Assembly: GCA_973895155.1 (NCBI GenBank)
Contig: OZ316891.1
Span: forward strand, 11,160,001 to 11,224,000
Source of the DNA: Marsupella aquatica
Lineage: Eukaryota; Marchantiophyta
DNA: 64,000 nt
Direction: 5' to 3'
In this document: positions 22,819-33,792 of the stretch, one piece after another
Layout: each line of letters begins with the position of its first letter
Numbering within the stretch: the stretch's first letter is position 1
Position numbers and translations under genes: made by a program
The notes under the pieces: generated by a model
Seen by the model: the letters and a program-made list of their open reading frames with translations, nothing else
The model's database searches: none
What the model was told of the DNA's origin: nothing

Positions 22819-24348
22819 GGATAGAGCCCGTTATTCTCAATCCCTTGATGCACATAGTTGATTAGAGCGATTCTTCTCTAAGATGTCCCGTTGTTGTCGA
22901 GATGTAGAGCTCTCAATGCTCTCCCAACTTTTTGATATGCATGGAGAAGTCAAGGTAAATTCCTTACTTTGTTCTAGGCATTGCAGGTTTGATTAGAATT
23001 TTAGCTACGTAAAGAAATTTTGAGATGAGAAACCACTCGGCCTAGACAGTTAGCCAGTAGTCGTACCAACTGATTCCTATCACTGTACCGGCCTACTTTG
23101 AATGATATTCAATCAATTTGTTGGACTTCAATTTGATCTCAAGGTACGCAACGTTTTGGTTCACTACAACATTCGACAGGAGACTTTCTCAATTTTAAAA
23201 CCCTAGTGGATGGAGAGAAATCAAGATGAAACCTGCCCCATCTGCCCCCATTAATCATTTGTCTGCTGAGCATATATTACTTCTCCGAGCTATAAAGAGT
23301 AATGCTCTCAAATGAGGAGTACTTGGCCCTGAGTGCACTAGCACTTCAGCACCTGATGGCATCAACATATAATCTATAGAGATTTGCTTGTGGATTGTTG
23401 TCAAGGACAGATATACAATTGCATGATTACCATCAACCTCAAGAGCTTTTGCAGTCCCTCCATATTTGCTTCCCGGCATCAGAATAGGGCGTTGGCTGTA
23501 TACTTTCCCCTAGAAATAGATAGAAAGGCGGCCTTCCCGAGGGGAAAAGTGACCCAGAGGTCAGTGAAATTAAAAGACAAGGGAGACTACATGCTCCAAA
23601 TTTCAGTCAACAATTGATTACTAGAGACCAATTCTGTAGAGACAAAATTGATAGTCTAGTACAATTTAGCATGCATTCTACTGTGTACAAAATTGATTCA
23701 TTAATCCTAAGCTGGCAATTAATGATCATGCGTTAATTCGACCAGGCATGGAGTTCTTCATCAACATGTCAGTGTAAGTGCAACAGTCTCGGCCGCTTCA
23801 ATCGATCCTTTCCTATACGTGTCTTACATGCAGTCACTGTTGCACAGTACCAGTACTGCTGCGGTTTCTAATGGAGTTTCGCTATTTAGGATACAGATGG
23901 TCACAAAATCGCCATAATTAATTAACCATGCATGAGATAATTATTTCGGGATCGGAGGAAGGGCGTTGCGATTGAGACTCTCACAATATCGTCACAAGCC
24001 GAGTGAGTCTCACACCACGTGATCGAGTCATATGCCCATCACAACTGAATTTCCTCAGCCAAATTTCTGAAATATATAATCATTTAAATGCTTAATGGAG
24101 CTGTGTATAGTTGGAGCGGCTTTATATATATATGACCTCGGTCCGTTTATGGTCACCATGTTTGCTCTGATGCTCCTGGCAAGTTCTAGTGTTCTAGTGT
24201 TCGAGTGAGTTCCGCTAGCCCATGTACACCATAGCTATTTAGTAGAAGCAACCTATTCTAGGGGACCTTAATTGAAGCGAAACTGTGCGTGGATCGTCGA
24301 ACAGACTTTCCTCCACTGTATTCTAGCTGCAGCTGAAGTGTGCCATAC
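22819..24348. other. Gene-free spacer between SANT-like genes A and B
   Basis: No coding frame with family similarity or other recognisable domain. Presumably UTRs, promoter and intergenic DNA. Confidence 0.55.
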
Positions 24349-25308
24349 ATGGGGGTCAAGGGTGAGGCAAGGATCCAGTGGAATGAGAAGGCACGCGTCC
24401 AGGTCATCCAGGCCGTTATCCAGGTGGAGTCGGACATTCTGAATCATGCCAACCAATGGGCTCTACTTTCAACTCGGAGGCTAGGAGAAAAATGGGAACG
24501 AATCAACAATCTACTCCCTCCTGAGTTGCAAGGGACGGCATCGAGCCGCCATGGTCGAAACTGCGATCAACACAAATGCAGACGTGGGTTTGGTGAACTC
24601 CTCAAGGCATATAGCGACCCCTTGCCGAATAGGCAGAAGGGCCCTGTACGCTACGCACTGACCAAACCAGTTCGTGAAATCATGAAGAAGCGGGAAGACC
24701 TGTTGAATGCGGGTATTTCAAATCATACCAATAGCACTTTGACCCTGGGAACTTCAAACGAAATCAGTCCTAGTGCTTGCTCAGTGAACGATTCGAGGCG
24801 AGTTCCATCTACCAGCTGTCAGTCAGATCTCAACATGCATACCAATCAAGAGCGTTCATCAGAGAGACAGTCTAAGCGCACGGCATCACCAAGGACAGCA
24901 CCTTTCTTGTCCGAACACGTCAACGAGAGTACTGAGGAAGCTCGTTACTTCAATAAAAAGGCAAAACGAATAGAGATGAGTCAGCTTAATCGCATGGGGG
25001 CCGAAGAGAGACACAATTTGGGCTATTTTAGCGGCTGCGCATCAAGATATCTAAGTGCGGGCAAAGGTTCTAAAACTCACAAGCTCGCAAGCCCTACTCT
25101 GGGGCCTCCATCCCGATGTCCGAGCGATTTCCAAGAATGTGGAGATATGGTGGAACCTTCTGAGCTACCGGAAGATCAATCTCAAGCTCACCTCCCCACC
25201 AGAGACACAGATTTGAATTCATCTACAGGGCTACCATGTTACCATCTACGAGCCTCAAGTTCGGTGAGAAAGAGTACTCCTCGAAGGCTCCCTCGAAGAC
25301 ACATATAA
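24349..25308 (+). CDS. SANT-like tandem family member B (single module)
   Basis: One exon, 319 residues from the ATG at 24349. A single module starts at W11: IQWNEKARVQVIQAVIQVES, then KWERINNLLPPELQG, KCRRGFGELLKAYSD and LTKPVREIMKKREDLLNAG. All the signature positions of the family are present (aromatic W, AVIxVE, KWxRI..LLP, KC.x.F..L..AY, KKREDLL). The remaining 200 residues are Ser/Thr/Arg-rich and low complexity, ending in a basic RKSTPRRLPRR tail. Unlike A, C and D it lacks a second module and the C-terminal helix. It could be a truncated copy or have a missed downstream exon, though I saw no family C terminus before 25.6 kb. Confidence 0.7.
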   Translation: MGVKGEARIQWNEKARVQVIQAVIQVESDILNHANQWALLSTRRLGEKWERINNLLPPELQGTASSRHGRNCDQHKCRRGFGELLKAYSDPLPNRQKGPVRYALTKPVREIMKKREDLLNAGISNHTNSTLTLGTSNEISPSACSVNDSRRVPSTSCQSDLNMHTNQERSSERQSKRTASPRTAPFLSEHVNESTEEARYFNKKAKRIEMSQLNRMGAEERHNLGYFSGCASRYLSAGKGSKTHKLASPTLGPPSRCPSDFQECGDMVEPSELPEDQSQAHLPTRDTDLNSSTGLPCYHLRASSSVRKSTPRRLPRRHI

Positions 25309-27832
25309 GGTTTCATGAACCACCTGTATGTGGCAATTATGACCGCGCGCTTCTTCAACTTACCAGTTTTGTCACAAGTCTCACTTGCTATGTATAATAA
25401 AAGTTTACTCTATGTTATTGTATTTGAAGTTAAATTTGTGCACCAGGTTGTAACGAGATTTTTGTGTAGAATTAATTTTTTTGTTGGTTATCGACAGCAG
25501 CAACTCAAAAACTAGATCATAGACTTCTTTCAAACCAGGTGGACCAATGTTCTATGTACGCCTCGTCAGAATTGGAATTACTGTGATCTGTTAGGAACTC
25601 TTGATACAAAAATCAATCTAAGCCATTTGCATGAAACGTCTGAATTTTCTAACGTCAATCTATATATGATGAACTCGGGCATGTTGCTGTCTTGTCCGAA
25701 AAAATGACACGTTCTACCAAAACATAACTCACCAGGATCTGAGAGATATCGTCCGCTTAACACTTTTTGCGTGATTAGTTGCCAGAAGAAAGTGTTCAGA
25801 CCCCAATCGCAGTACTATTGTTTCCTCGAGATAAGCCAGCGCGCTGCATTCCAATTTGCAGAAGCTTGACTTGCGCTGGAAAGATCTGAAATGTCTGATT
25901 TAAATGTGCTTGCATTCTGGTTCAGAGGAATATCTCAGCGAAAATCTAAGAGTTTTCTATATTCTTTTGTTGTTCCTTTCCAATGAAGAGCGTTCCAGTT
26001 GCCGAAGTATTCCCATTTAATGAAGCTTGCATTTCGACACTTCATAGTAATTCATTGAAAATGGTTGTCCAAGGTTGTAACGAGGGTGCTAACAGGTTTT
26101 TGACCCAAAGCAAGAAATTAATTAGTACCCTCAGCTAAGTGAAATCTTCAAACTAAACACCGACCCTTCTCAGTTCTTTCAAATTTTGAAATATACTCTG
26201 TAATTTAGCCACTGATATGATTACTTTGACAGTAAACTTCAAAGTTCATGCAAAGTCGGATAAAGGATATCGGATAGGAACATATCTGATTTTCTGCTAG
26301 TGTTGGATTGATCCATGTAGGGTTAAAGATTTAATAAAATTCCCGGATTCAGTACTTCAGTGGCTGAAGGTCGATCACAAGATTTTTCGAGTCTAACTGT
26401 TAGTCCTGTGACCGAACTTGCCTGTGATCTGAATGAGATCGATGGTTACATGACGGAGATCTAGCTGCGAGGACCAAATGCACCGACATGTAGTTCACGA
26501 AGGGGACAGATCTAGGACGTACTGTGATCGAGACTGTTACAGTTAAGCACAATTCTGGTATATTAAGCATCTTTGTCTTCGTGCATTTGATCAGCAGACG
26601 CAGTACACTCCTTGCAGTTTAATTCCTAAAATTGTTCCCATAAGTAGACTTTCAAGTGGGTACAATTCAAAGGATTTTCTGTAGAAGAGTATCCCAGGAG
26701 ATTACTATCTCCAGATAAGTAATGTACCTGGGTCAATTGTTGTGGGCTAACTCTTCCCTTTCTTTGGGGTTTCATAGATTTCTCTTAAAAAACAAAAAAA
26801 ATTATAAAATAAAATAAAATGTACCGGGTCCGATCCTGCTACAGATTGTCTGAGTCACTTCACAGACTACCTCCCTTCACGAGGTCTTTTCAAAGCAACT
26901 CATGTCCGAACGGACCCACTTGGATATCTCACAATGCATCTCCGCTTCAAAAAAATTCTTATTAATCTGCTGCATCCACATATCTACTGCATATATCAAT
27001 TTTATTTACGATTCACGAAATGCAATGACTATTATTGGAGCACCCACTGCACGCATATGTACTCTGCTTTGTACATGCACATTAACAATTTGTCTGGTTG
27101 TTTCTGTAGAACCCTGTCGACTTCATCGATCGTCCATTCGTCCGTATCATTCAAGCATATATTATTTGAGCGGGATTGAATCCAAGTAAGGATCACGAAT
27201 ACCAAGCACATTCTTACAGACGATCCAAGTAGTTAGATCCAGTGTTAGATCTCGGTGAGAGCATGGACTATGTCCGTATGAAAATCTAGCCGTGGCCGAC
27301 AATTTGTACTAAGTACAGTAATTAAATGAAATCGTGGACGGTGGGTCCATGTGGGACATGTGGGTTTGTGGTAGCGTGAGTCGCGTTTGAAAGTACGGAG
27401 AATTCATTAACGGATAGAGTCATGTATGGTCATGGATTCACAAGTTGGCTGGGATTGGGTCTGTGACTAAGTGACGTTATTCTCCATTTTGATGAGTACA
27501 GTACTCAGTTACCTGGTGGGTATGCTTTCAACGAGCGATGGCGACGGAGAACTGTAATCCGTGGGACTGGATACATAGGACACAGTGTGATCGAGACGGT
27601 CACTCCAATTCAAAGCCGACTATTGGTCCACAATCCACATATCAGGTCCACACTGCCTGTTGAACTTAAATGATGTTGAAGATCGGAATTTTTTATCGTT
27701 GGCTCGCCCACCTTGTTTGGATCCTTACGCCTCTAGCCAGGATTCAGCAGCCGTGGCTTGAATTGTCAGCTGGTTCCACTCTGCAGATATCAATTGATTT
27801 TGAAGCCTTCTGTTCAATTTGGAAACTTCACG
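25309..27832. other. Gene-free spacer between SANT-like genes B and C
   Basis: Moderately AT-rich, no recognisable domain on either strand. The frames at 26902-27189 look like chance open frames. Confidence 0.55.
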
Positions 27833-29650
27833 ATGGCCTTTCCTACGAAGCAGAGCTGTTTAAGGTGGACTGATGCCGACCGCGTTCAGCTCGTCGAAGC
27901 TGTGATCAAAGTTGAGCAGAAGATGATAAGCGAAGCGACAAATTCGAGTCAGAATTCTGCGGGAGAACGAGTTGCGAAACGAAACTCGATAAAGAACTCG
28001 ACGGAAAAGTGGGATGCAATCGCAGATTTGCTTCCTCCTCAGTTCAGAGAGAAGTATTGGAATCCCAACAAGCACATTTACAATCATCCGAAATGCTGTG
28101 GCATGTTCCACAACCTTCTGAAGACATATAGAGACAAGGTGGGTGGGAGGGCAACCAGAAATTCAAGGTGGCGGATGTCTGCCCCACTGTTGGAAGTTTT
28201 GAAAAGGCGGGAAGATCTTTTCAACGGGAGGTGCTCAGTCTCGGAGAAGACCTTCTCAAGATCAGTACCTGAAAATGGTGTGGACACCAGCAGGAGATTA
28301 CATCATGAAGGGAATCTGGAGCAAATATCACCGACCGGCAAAAGTTCGCTGGGAGTGGATGCGTCAAGGTTCAATAGAGGCAGAGTTTCGGACAAGAAAG
28401 TTCTCCTTAAGTGGACTGAAGCCGCCCGCCTTCAGATCATAAAAGCTGTGATCAAGGTAGAAACGGAGATGATGAATGAGAAGAATACAGAAGGTGGATG
28501 TTTAACTGGCAATTGGACGGGAAAATGGAACAGGATCGCAGGTCTGCTACCCCCTGGGTTGCAAGAGAGAGCGAGGAACTCTAATAATCGAACGCAAGGA
28601 GAGCAAAAATGCTGTCGTCTGTTTTACAACCTTATTAGTGCATATAGACGTCAGCGTGCAGCAGGGAAAGCTAGCAAAGGTTTCAGCGGTGTGCTGACGA
28701 AGGATGTGGTTAAACTCCTGAAGAAGAGGGAAGAGCTTTTGAGTGGAAGTTTTAACACCCAAGAAAAGAAGAAGTCCTTCAGATCTAGTCGACGATCAAA
28801 TTGTATCCGTGCTTGTAAGAATTCGCACAAACTGTCGCAAAATCGGTCGGAATTGGCAGCGTCTCTGAAGGCAAGTGCCGACGACACAGAGAAATCGTCC
28901 CTGGGCCAGTCCATAGGTTCAGGAAGAGGAAAAGGAACTGATTCGTTCTCGCAGAAAGCTGATGGGTCGGATTTTAAGGATGAGGATTCTAAGAAATTTC
29001 CTCAAAATGATGGCGATGTGATTGGAACATCAGATAGGAATTACACCGGTCATGATCTGAAGTCTACGGACAGAGAGACTTCAGAATACTCTATAGGATT
29101 GATGAGCTCGAGATCCGGAAGTGAGTTCAAAGATTCTGCCAATAAAGCCGAGCCTGATGGTAGCCGGAGTGGAGTTGAAACGCGGGCCCAAACGAGGGCC
29201 AAAACGAAGGACTGTAATTCTGCTACAATTCGACCAACTGGAGAATTGAGTACTCCAAGGCCTAAGAGACAACGGACAAATCCGATGTCCCAGCCAACTT
29301 ATGATGAACATCTGCAAACCGTTCTGGACCAATCGCTCAAGAGAATAGACAGTGAGTTTCCTGATCTGAGTTCATGGTTGCAGAGTCAAGCGACGAGGGA
29401 TGAATTCAAAAACAAAGTAATTTTGTTAGCTAGGCGCAAGATACATGCAAAGCGATCTCGTGTCACGGGTGAAATGATCGACTATTCAAGTTTAAGCAAA
29501 ATGATCGACCACCTAGTTCGGGCATTGTTTTACAAGCTGCGGATCCGAATTGCTGTGGAGCTGAACGGTGCTTGCGAGGAGATCGCCCAAGAGGTTGCGG
29601 AAGCAGCACAGGTCCTTAACACGTCTCGTCATTCAGGTCAATTTAAATGA
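27833..29650 (+). CDS. SANT-like tandem family member C (two modules plus C-terminal helical domain)
   Basis: A single exon of 605 residues from the ATG at 27833 (acgATGGcc). Module 1 (27866-28233) reads LRWTDADRVQLVEAVIKVEQ, KWDAIADLLPPQFREKYW, KCCGMFHNLLKTYRD, LLEVLKRREDLFNG. Module 2 (28412-28745) reads KWTEAARLQIIKAVIKVETE, KWNRIAGLLPPGLQERA, KCCRLFYNLISAYRR, LTKDVVKLLKKREELLSG. A Ser/Asp/Lys-rich linker leads to SGVETRAQTRAKTK (shared with A). A conserved C-terminal block follows: FPDLSSWLQSQATRDEF, the basic KIHAKRSRV, then MIDHLVRALFYKLRIRIAVE, which resembles the C-terminal helix of A. This is the most complete member and the best query for searches. Nuclear, DNA-binding function is inferred only. 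Confidence 0.8.
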   Translation: MAFPTKQSCLRWTDADRVQLVEAVIKVEQKMISEATNSSQNSAGERVAKRNSIKNSTEKWDAIADLLPPQFREKYWNPNKHIYNHPKCCGMFHNLLKTYRDKVGGRATRNSRWRMSAPLLEVLKRREDLFNGRCSVSEKTFSRSVPENGVDTSRRLHHEGNLEQISPTGKSSLGVDASRFNRGRVSDKKVLLKWTEAARLQIIKAVIKVETEMMNEKNTEGGCLTGNWTGKWNRIAGLLPPGLQERARNSNNRTQGEQKCCRLFYNLISAYRRQRAAGKASKGFSGVLTKDVVKLLKKREELLSGSFNTQEKKKSFRSSRRSNCIRACKNSHKLSQNRSELAASLKASADDTEKSSLGQSIGSGRGKGTDSFSQKADGSDFKDEDSKKFPQNDGDVIGTSDRNYTGHDLKSTDRETSEYSIGLMSSRSGSEFKDSANKAEPDGSRSGVETRAQTRAKTKDCNSATIRPTGELSTPRPKRQRTNPMSQPTYDEHLQTVLDQSLKRIDSEFPDLSSWLQSQATRDEFKNKVILLARRKIHAKRSRVTGEMIDYSSLSKMIDHLVRALFYKLRIRIAVELNGACEEIAQEVAEAAQVLNTSRHSGQFK

Positions 29651-32238
29651 TTGATGCTGATGAATGACTGTACTATATACAGTTTCTCCCAGGCATGGAC
29701 AATGCTGATTGGCTTGTCCAGATGATATATGTCTAATAAGAAAAACTGTGTATCGCTCCCTCCTGCTTGTCCTGTCGTTGAGGTCGAGCAGGAATCCGGT
29801 AATCTTGTTCAGGTAATTTGTCTCAGTCAAAGATGCTGTAGATAGTGATGCAGACTTGAGTTCATGTATATACACAGCCTGCACTCAAGTCCTGTTCATT
29901 CGCTCCAATGTTAGCATTGTCATCCACACGTACAGCTCCAGTGCGGTCCAATATTTTGGTATGCTTGTGCGAAAGCTCCTACTATAACTTTGTATGTTGC
30001 TAGGGAATGCAGGTCTGCTTAGAATTTGAGCTTTGTTTATAGATTTGTACATATTTTGAGATAAAGGATCACCCCTTCCCATGTTTAACAGCTAGACTGT
30101 AGCCAATGTTCGAACAAACTACTGTAGATTATTTTCTAGTTTCCTAACTGGCCTACTTCGAATGATTTGGCAATATATCTGTGGAATAGAACTATTGACA
30201 ATTATATTACTCAACATTTCTTCAACATGGAGCAGTTGCATGTGAGAATGTTGGTTTTAGGTGATTAAATGTGCTAAACTGGGTCATTTAGTCCCGCATT
30301 TAGTTACGAAAAATCTTGGGGATAACATACATTCATGAATTACTCTACCTTAAAAGGGTTGGTGGCCCAGGGGAGGTTCGATCCACCGGGTGAACAAGTT
30401 CGATCAATTTCTCCCTACTGTACTCGGGACTGTACTACGTTCCAATCATGGCTGACCAGAAGTCTCAATTTCCAGTGACTAATTTCATGAATATTCTTCT
30501 AGATTGACACATCAAAGGAGAAATTTGCCTCACTGCAGTCGACATCAAACTTTCTCAGTGTTAAATTTTTTTTTATCAACTAAAGTATTCACCGGTAGAC
30601 TTCTCATTTTTTAATTTGGTAGGATAATTATGAGGAAGTTTCCTCTAGTTGCGCATGCAAGAGGATTGCATTATGCCTGTACAGTCTTGATATTCGCTCC
30701 ACTATCTCCGGGATTTGCGGAATCTCCTATCTCTGTGATAACATAGTTCGTTAGCGGTACGTTTGGCGGGACGTTAGGATTGTAAACGTAGATCTCATGA
30801 CTTGTGCCTCTGTTCAAGTGATGGTCCTCCGCCTGATATTTGGCCAGGACTTGTAATCATATTTACGTCGGTCCCTCGCTGATCCCTGCATTCATGGTTC
30901 ATGATCAAAAGCCATGGTGAGACCGGAACTTGTACGTTTGTTCTCATGCCTACAACCGTAACAACGATTATTGTGGAGAACGTTTCTATTACCCCTGGAA
31001 AGTTGGCTAAAACATGAAAGACACGCACTCAGTGTTAGGCAAAAGACAGAAAGAATGAGCATAGGCTTCTGCGCGAGAAGACCCAATGCAAGGCGCTTGG
31101 AAGAATAAGGCGAACCTTGCAAAACTGCTCTCTGGCCAGACATACCGTTGGATATATGGGTTCGACTTCGGGTTTTTGTTTTTCATGTTTTGTGACTGGG
31201 AACCTACTGAGGACTCCTCTCCTGCACCGAGATCCTGCACCGATGTTCTGGGATAATCACAATCTTAGTACTGCATATCGATCTTCAGATGTTAAGGAAC
31301 TAAGGTTCGACCAAAAAGACATTAAGTGGATTTCAAGAGGAATAAGATTGGTTATAACCATAAACTATAAACCACGAGGCTCTCGAAGGCAAATTACATT
31401 ATATCCCAAGTAGGAAGAGAAGAGCCGTAGTTCATGAATAAAAACGTTTCTATGTCTCTCCGGAGAATGGGACAACCTAAAAGCCATTACGAGAGGTAGC
31501 TGTGGATTAAACTTGTGGCATGTCATTGACAATACTACACATCTAGCAGTAGCATTACAGGCCCGGACTAAGTTTCATAGAAGGCCAAATAATAATTAGA
31601 CTATGAGATTGAAGAAGATACTCTCATACTGACTAAATATTTCATATTTCATACATGTGGTCCCTATTTAGCTATACAACACTGCCAAAGAATTAAAGGC
31701 TCCAACTCGGATACAAAGACAAGAGACCCAATAAAGGGGAGAAAGCTCAACTGAATAGCAAACTGAAAAGCCTGGTAAAGGTCAAACTGAAAAGCCTGGT
31801 AAAGGTCAAGAGTAACTGACATACTAGGGTCTCTAATAACTGGAGGCCCCAAAACCAACATCCGCAAAATAACAGCCTCAGCCCTTTGAATGTAGCTTAG
31901 ACAAGCTACCTTCTAAATTGAATGGACATGTACAGTACATCACGCGCGACACTTTCGTGCTAGCTGATTAGACATTCTTCTATCCTTGACACGAAATTAA
32001 GATTTACACGTACGTTCAAAAGTCCTAATCATACTCCAGTACTGCACGATGCCGAATTGTTCGCTATGGTGCGCGATCAACCAATTTGACAAAAGTTTTC
32101 CTCCACGGATGCCGCGACTTACATGTAGAATACAACCTTCATGCTTCAGTTTAAGTAATTAAGGGTGTAGCTGGTTGACAAATCCCAACTTCTCAAGCCT
32201 TTTCTCTTCACCTCTGGCTTCGAGTCACATTTCACACC
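29651..32238. other. Gene-free spacer between SANT-like genes C and D
   Basis: No supported gene. A short 25-bp direct duplication (AAACTGAAAAGCCTGGTAAA plus AGGTC) lies near 31757-31808. The sequence GGAGGTTCGATCCACC near 30373 looks T-loop-like but no tRNA folds around it. Confidence 0.55.
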
Positions 32239-33792
32239 ATGGGAGAGTTTCAGAGGTCACGAATTACGTGGACTGAAACTGCGCGCCTTCAGTTAGTAAG
32301 AGCGGTGATCAAGGTAGAGAAAGAGATCTTCGAGAATTCTAAGCTTGTAACTGGAGCAGGAAAGTTGAAGACAAGTGCCACAGATGGGGAGATTTGGACT
32401 AGGATCGCAAATCTTCTACCGCTTGAATTGAGGGGGAAGGTTTGGAGCAACCAATCTGCAGGATTTGTTGGCTACAAATGCAAGCATACGTTCTTCCACC
32501 TTGTTTCGGCATACAGAGATCAACTTGCCGGAAAGAAAACTTGTTATTCACAGTTGGTGATGACAGAGCCAGTTTGCGAAATCATAAAAAGGAGGGAGGA
32601 CCTTTTAAATGCACGAACTTCTACTCGAGCGGAGAGCAGGTTGAAATCAGGTTCTTTAGACAGAGTCAGTACCGATACTAGTGCAGCTGAGCATCATCAA
32701 CGACGTTATGCACAGGAGCAAAGCAATAGAGGAGTCAAATCAAGCAAATCAAACCGATGGACTGAGACTACTCGTGTACTTCTTATCAAAGCAGTGATCC
32801 AGGTGGAAGAAGAGGAGACGAGGAACAAAGACAGACAACGGTCAATTAACTCTTCAAGTTCTAGAACAGGGAAGTGGACGCGGGTTGCAAATATCCTTAA
32901 TCCTGTTTTACGGGGGCGGATATGGAACAACGAACAACAAAGCTCCGCCGGTTACATATGCCGATACTCGTTCCATGACATTGTGAGAGCATACAGAGCA
33001 ATGACAGGACACCGAAGTGGATACCACATCCGGCTGACCGAACCAGTTTATGAAGCGATGAAGAAGCGTGAAGACTTATTGAGAGCACGAAATTCAGGTA
33101 GAGTAGACCTTAACTTTGGGAAACGTAGTCCTGACAGAATCCGTATGAGTACTCGCTCAAGAAAGGATCATGAGCAGCACCTCAGGTCGCCAACCCATAA
33201 TTCTTCTCCGAATATGCAGACCGACGAAGAGCAGTCTTCGCAGGAACGGTCTGTGGACACAGCAGCACAACCACCAGCCGGGCCACCAGCTACTCTCTCG
33301 TCACAGCATGCCAATGAGTCAGAGAGAAAGGATACCCAGTCGATGTCAAACCATACAGAAAGTGATGGAAAAGATGAAAACCTTCACGGAGACATGGAGG
33401 GACTGCTGAGGAGATTAATAGACCTGGAGTTCTCCCGTCTGAGCTCATGGGTGCAGAGTCGATCGACTCGGTTCAAGAGAGTGATGCAGGAGATGACATC
33501 TTCCGCGATTAAGTCTTGCATGAGGTGTGAGATCAATCATAACCGTTCCGATGCAGGATCCGGTGAAGGTAGAGCAACTGGGCCCTTTGACAACCAGAGG
33601 AATTTAAGGAGAATGATCGATTACCAAATCCTTGCTTCCTTTGAAAAGCTGAGGGTTCAATTTACAGCGGATCTCAAGAATACTTCCGCGAAACTTACTG
33701 AACAGGTTGTACGGGGATTGAAAGCTTCTCCAGGTTTAAACCATGGTGTAGGGGAAGAGCAGCGTCCACTCAAGAGAAGTCGACGTCGCTAG
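32239..33792 (+). CDS. SANT-like tandem family member D (two modules plus C-terminal domain)
   Basis: A single exon of 517 residues from the ATG at 32239 (caccATGGG, good context). Module 1 (from W11, 32269) reads ITWTETARLQLVRAVIKVEK, WTRIANLLPLELRGKVW, YKCKHTFFHLVSAYRD, EIIKRREDLLNAR. Module 2 (from about 32758) reads RWTETTRVLLIKAVIQVEEE, KWTRVANILNPVLRGRIW, YICRYSFHDIVRAYRA, LTEPVYEAMKKREDLLRAR. The C-terminal part has LEFSRLSSWVQSRSTRFKRV, matching the SSW block of C. It then has MIDYQILASFEKLRVQFTAD, and ends in a basic PLKRSRRR that could be a nuclear localisation signal. Same strand and architecture as A and C, so a product of tandem duplication. Function unknown; transcriptional regulator is the likeliest class. 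Confidence 0.8.
   Translation: MGEFQRSRITWTETARLQLVRAVIKVEKEIFENSKLVTGAGKLKTSATDGEIWTRIANLLPLELRGKVWSNQSAGFVGYKCKHTFFHLVSAYRDQLAGKKTCYSQLVMTEPVCEIIKRREDLLNARTSTRAESRLKSGSLDRVSTDTSAAEHHQRRYAQEQSNRGVKSSKSNRWTETTRVLLIKAVIQVEEEETRNKDRQRSINSSSSRTGKWTRVANILNPVLRGRIWNNEQQSSAGYICRYSFHDIVRAYRAMTGHRSGYHIRLTEPVYEAMKKREDLLRARNSGRVDLNFGKRSPDRIRMSTRSRKDHEQHLRSPTHNSSPNMQTDEEQSSQERSVDTAAQPPAGPPATLSSQHANESERKDTQSMSNHTESDGKDENLHGDMEGLLRRLIDLEFSRLSSWVQSRSTRFKRVMQEMTSSAIKSCMRCEINHNRSDAGSGEGRATGPFDNQRNLRRMIDYQILASFEKLRVQFTADLKNTSAKLTEQVVRGLKASPGLNHGVGEEQRPLKRSRRR

Noticed and set aside
28547-28914. Minus-strand frames opposite the SANT-like genes
   Set aside because: Shadows of the conserved plus-strand modules; composition and lack of domains give no support.
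30350-30420. tRNA-like T-loop sequence GGTTCGATCC
   Set aside because: No matching acceptor or anticodon stem could be drawn around it.
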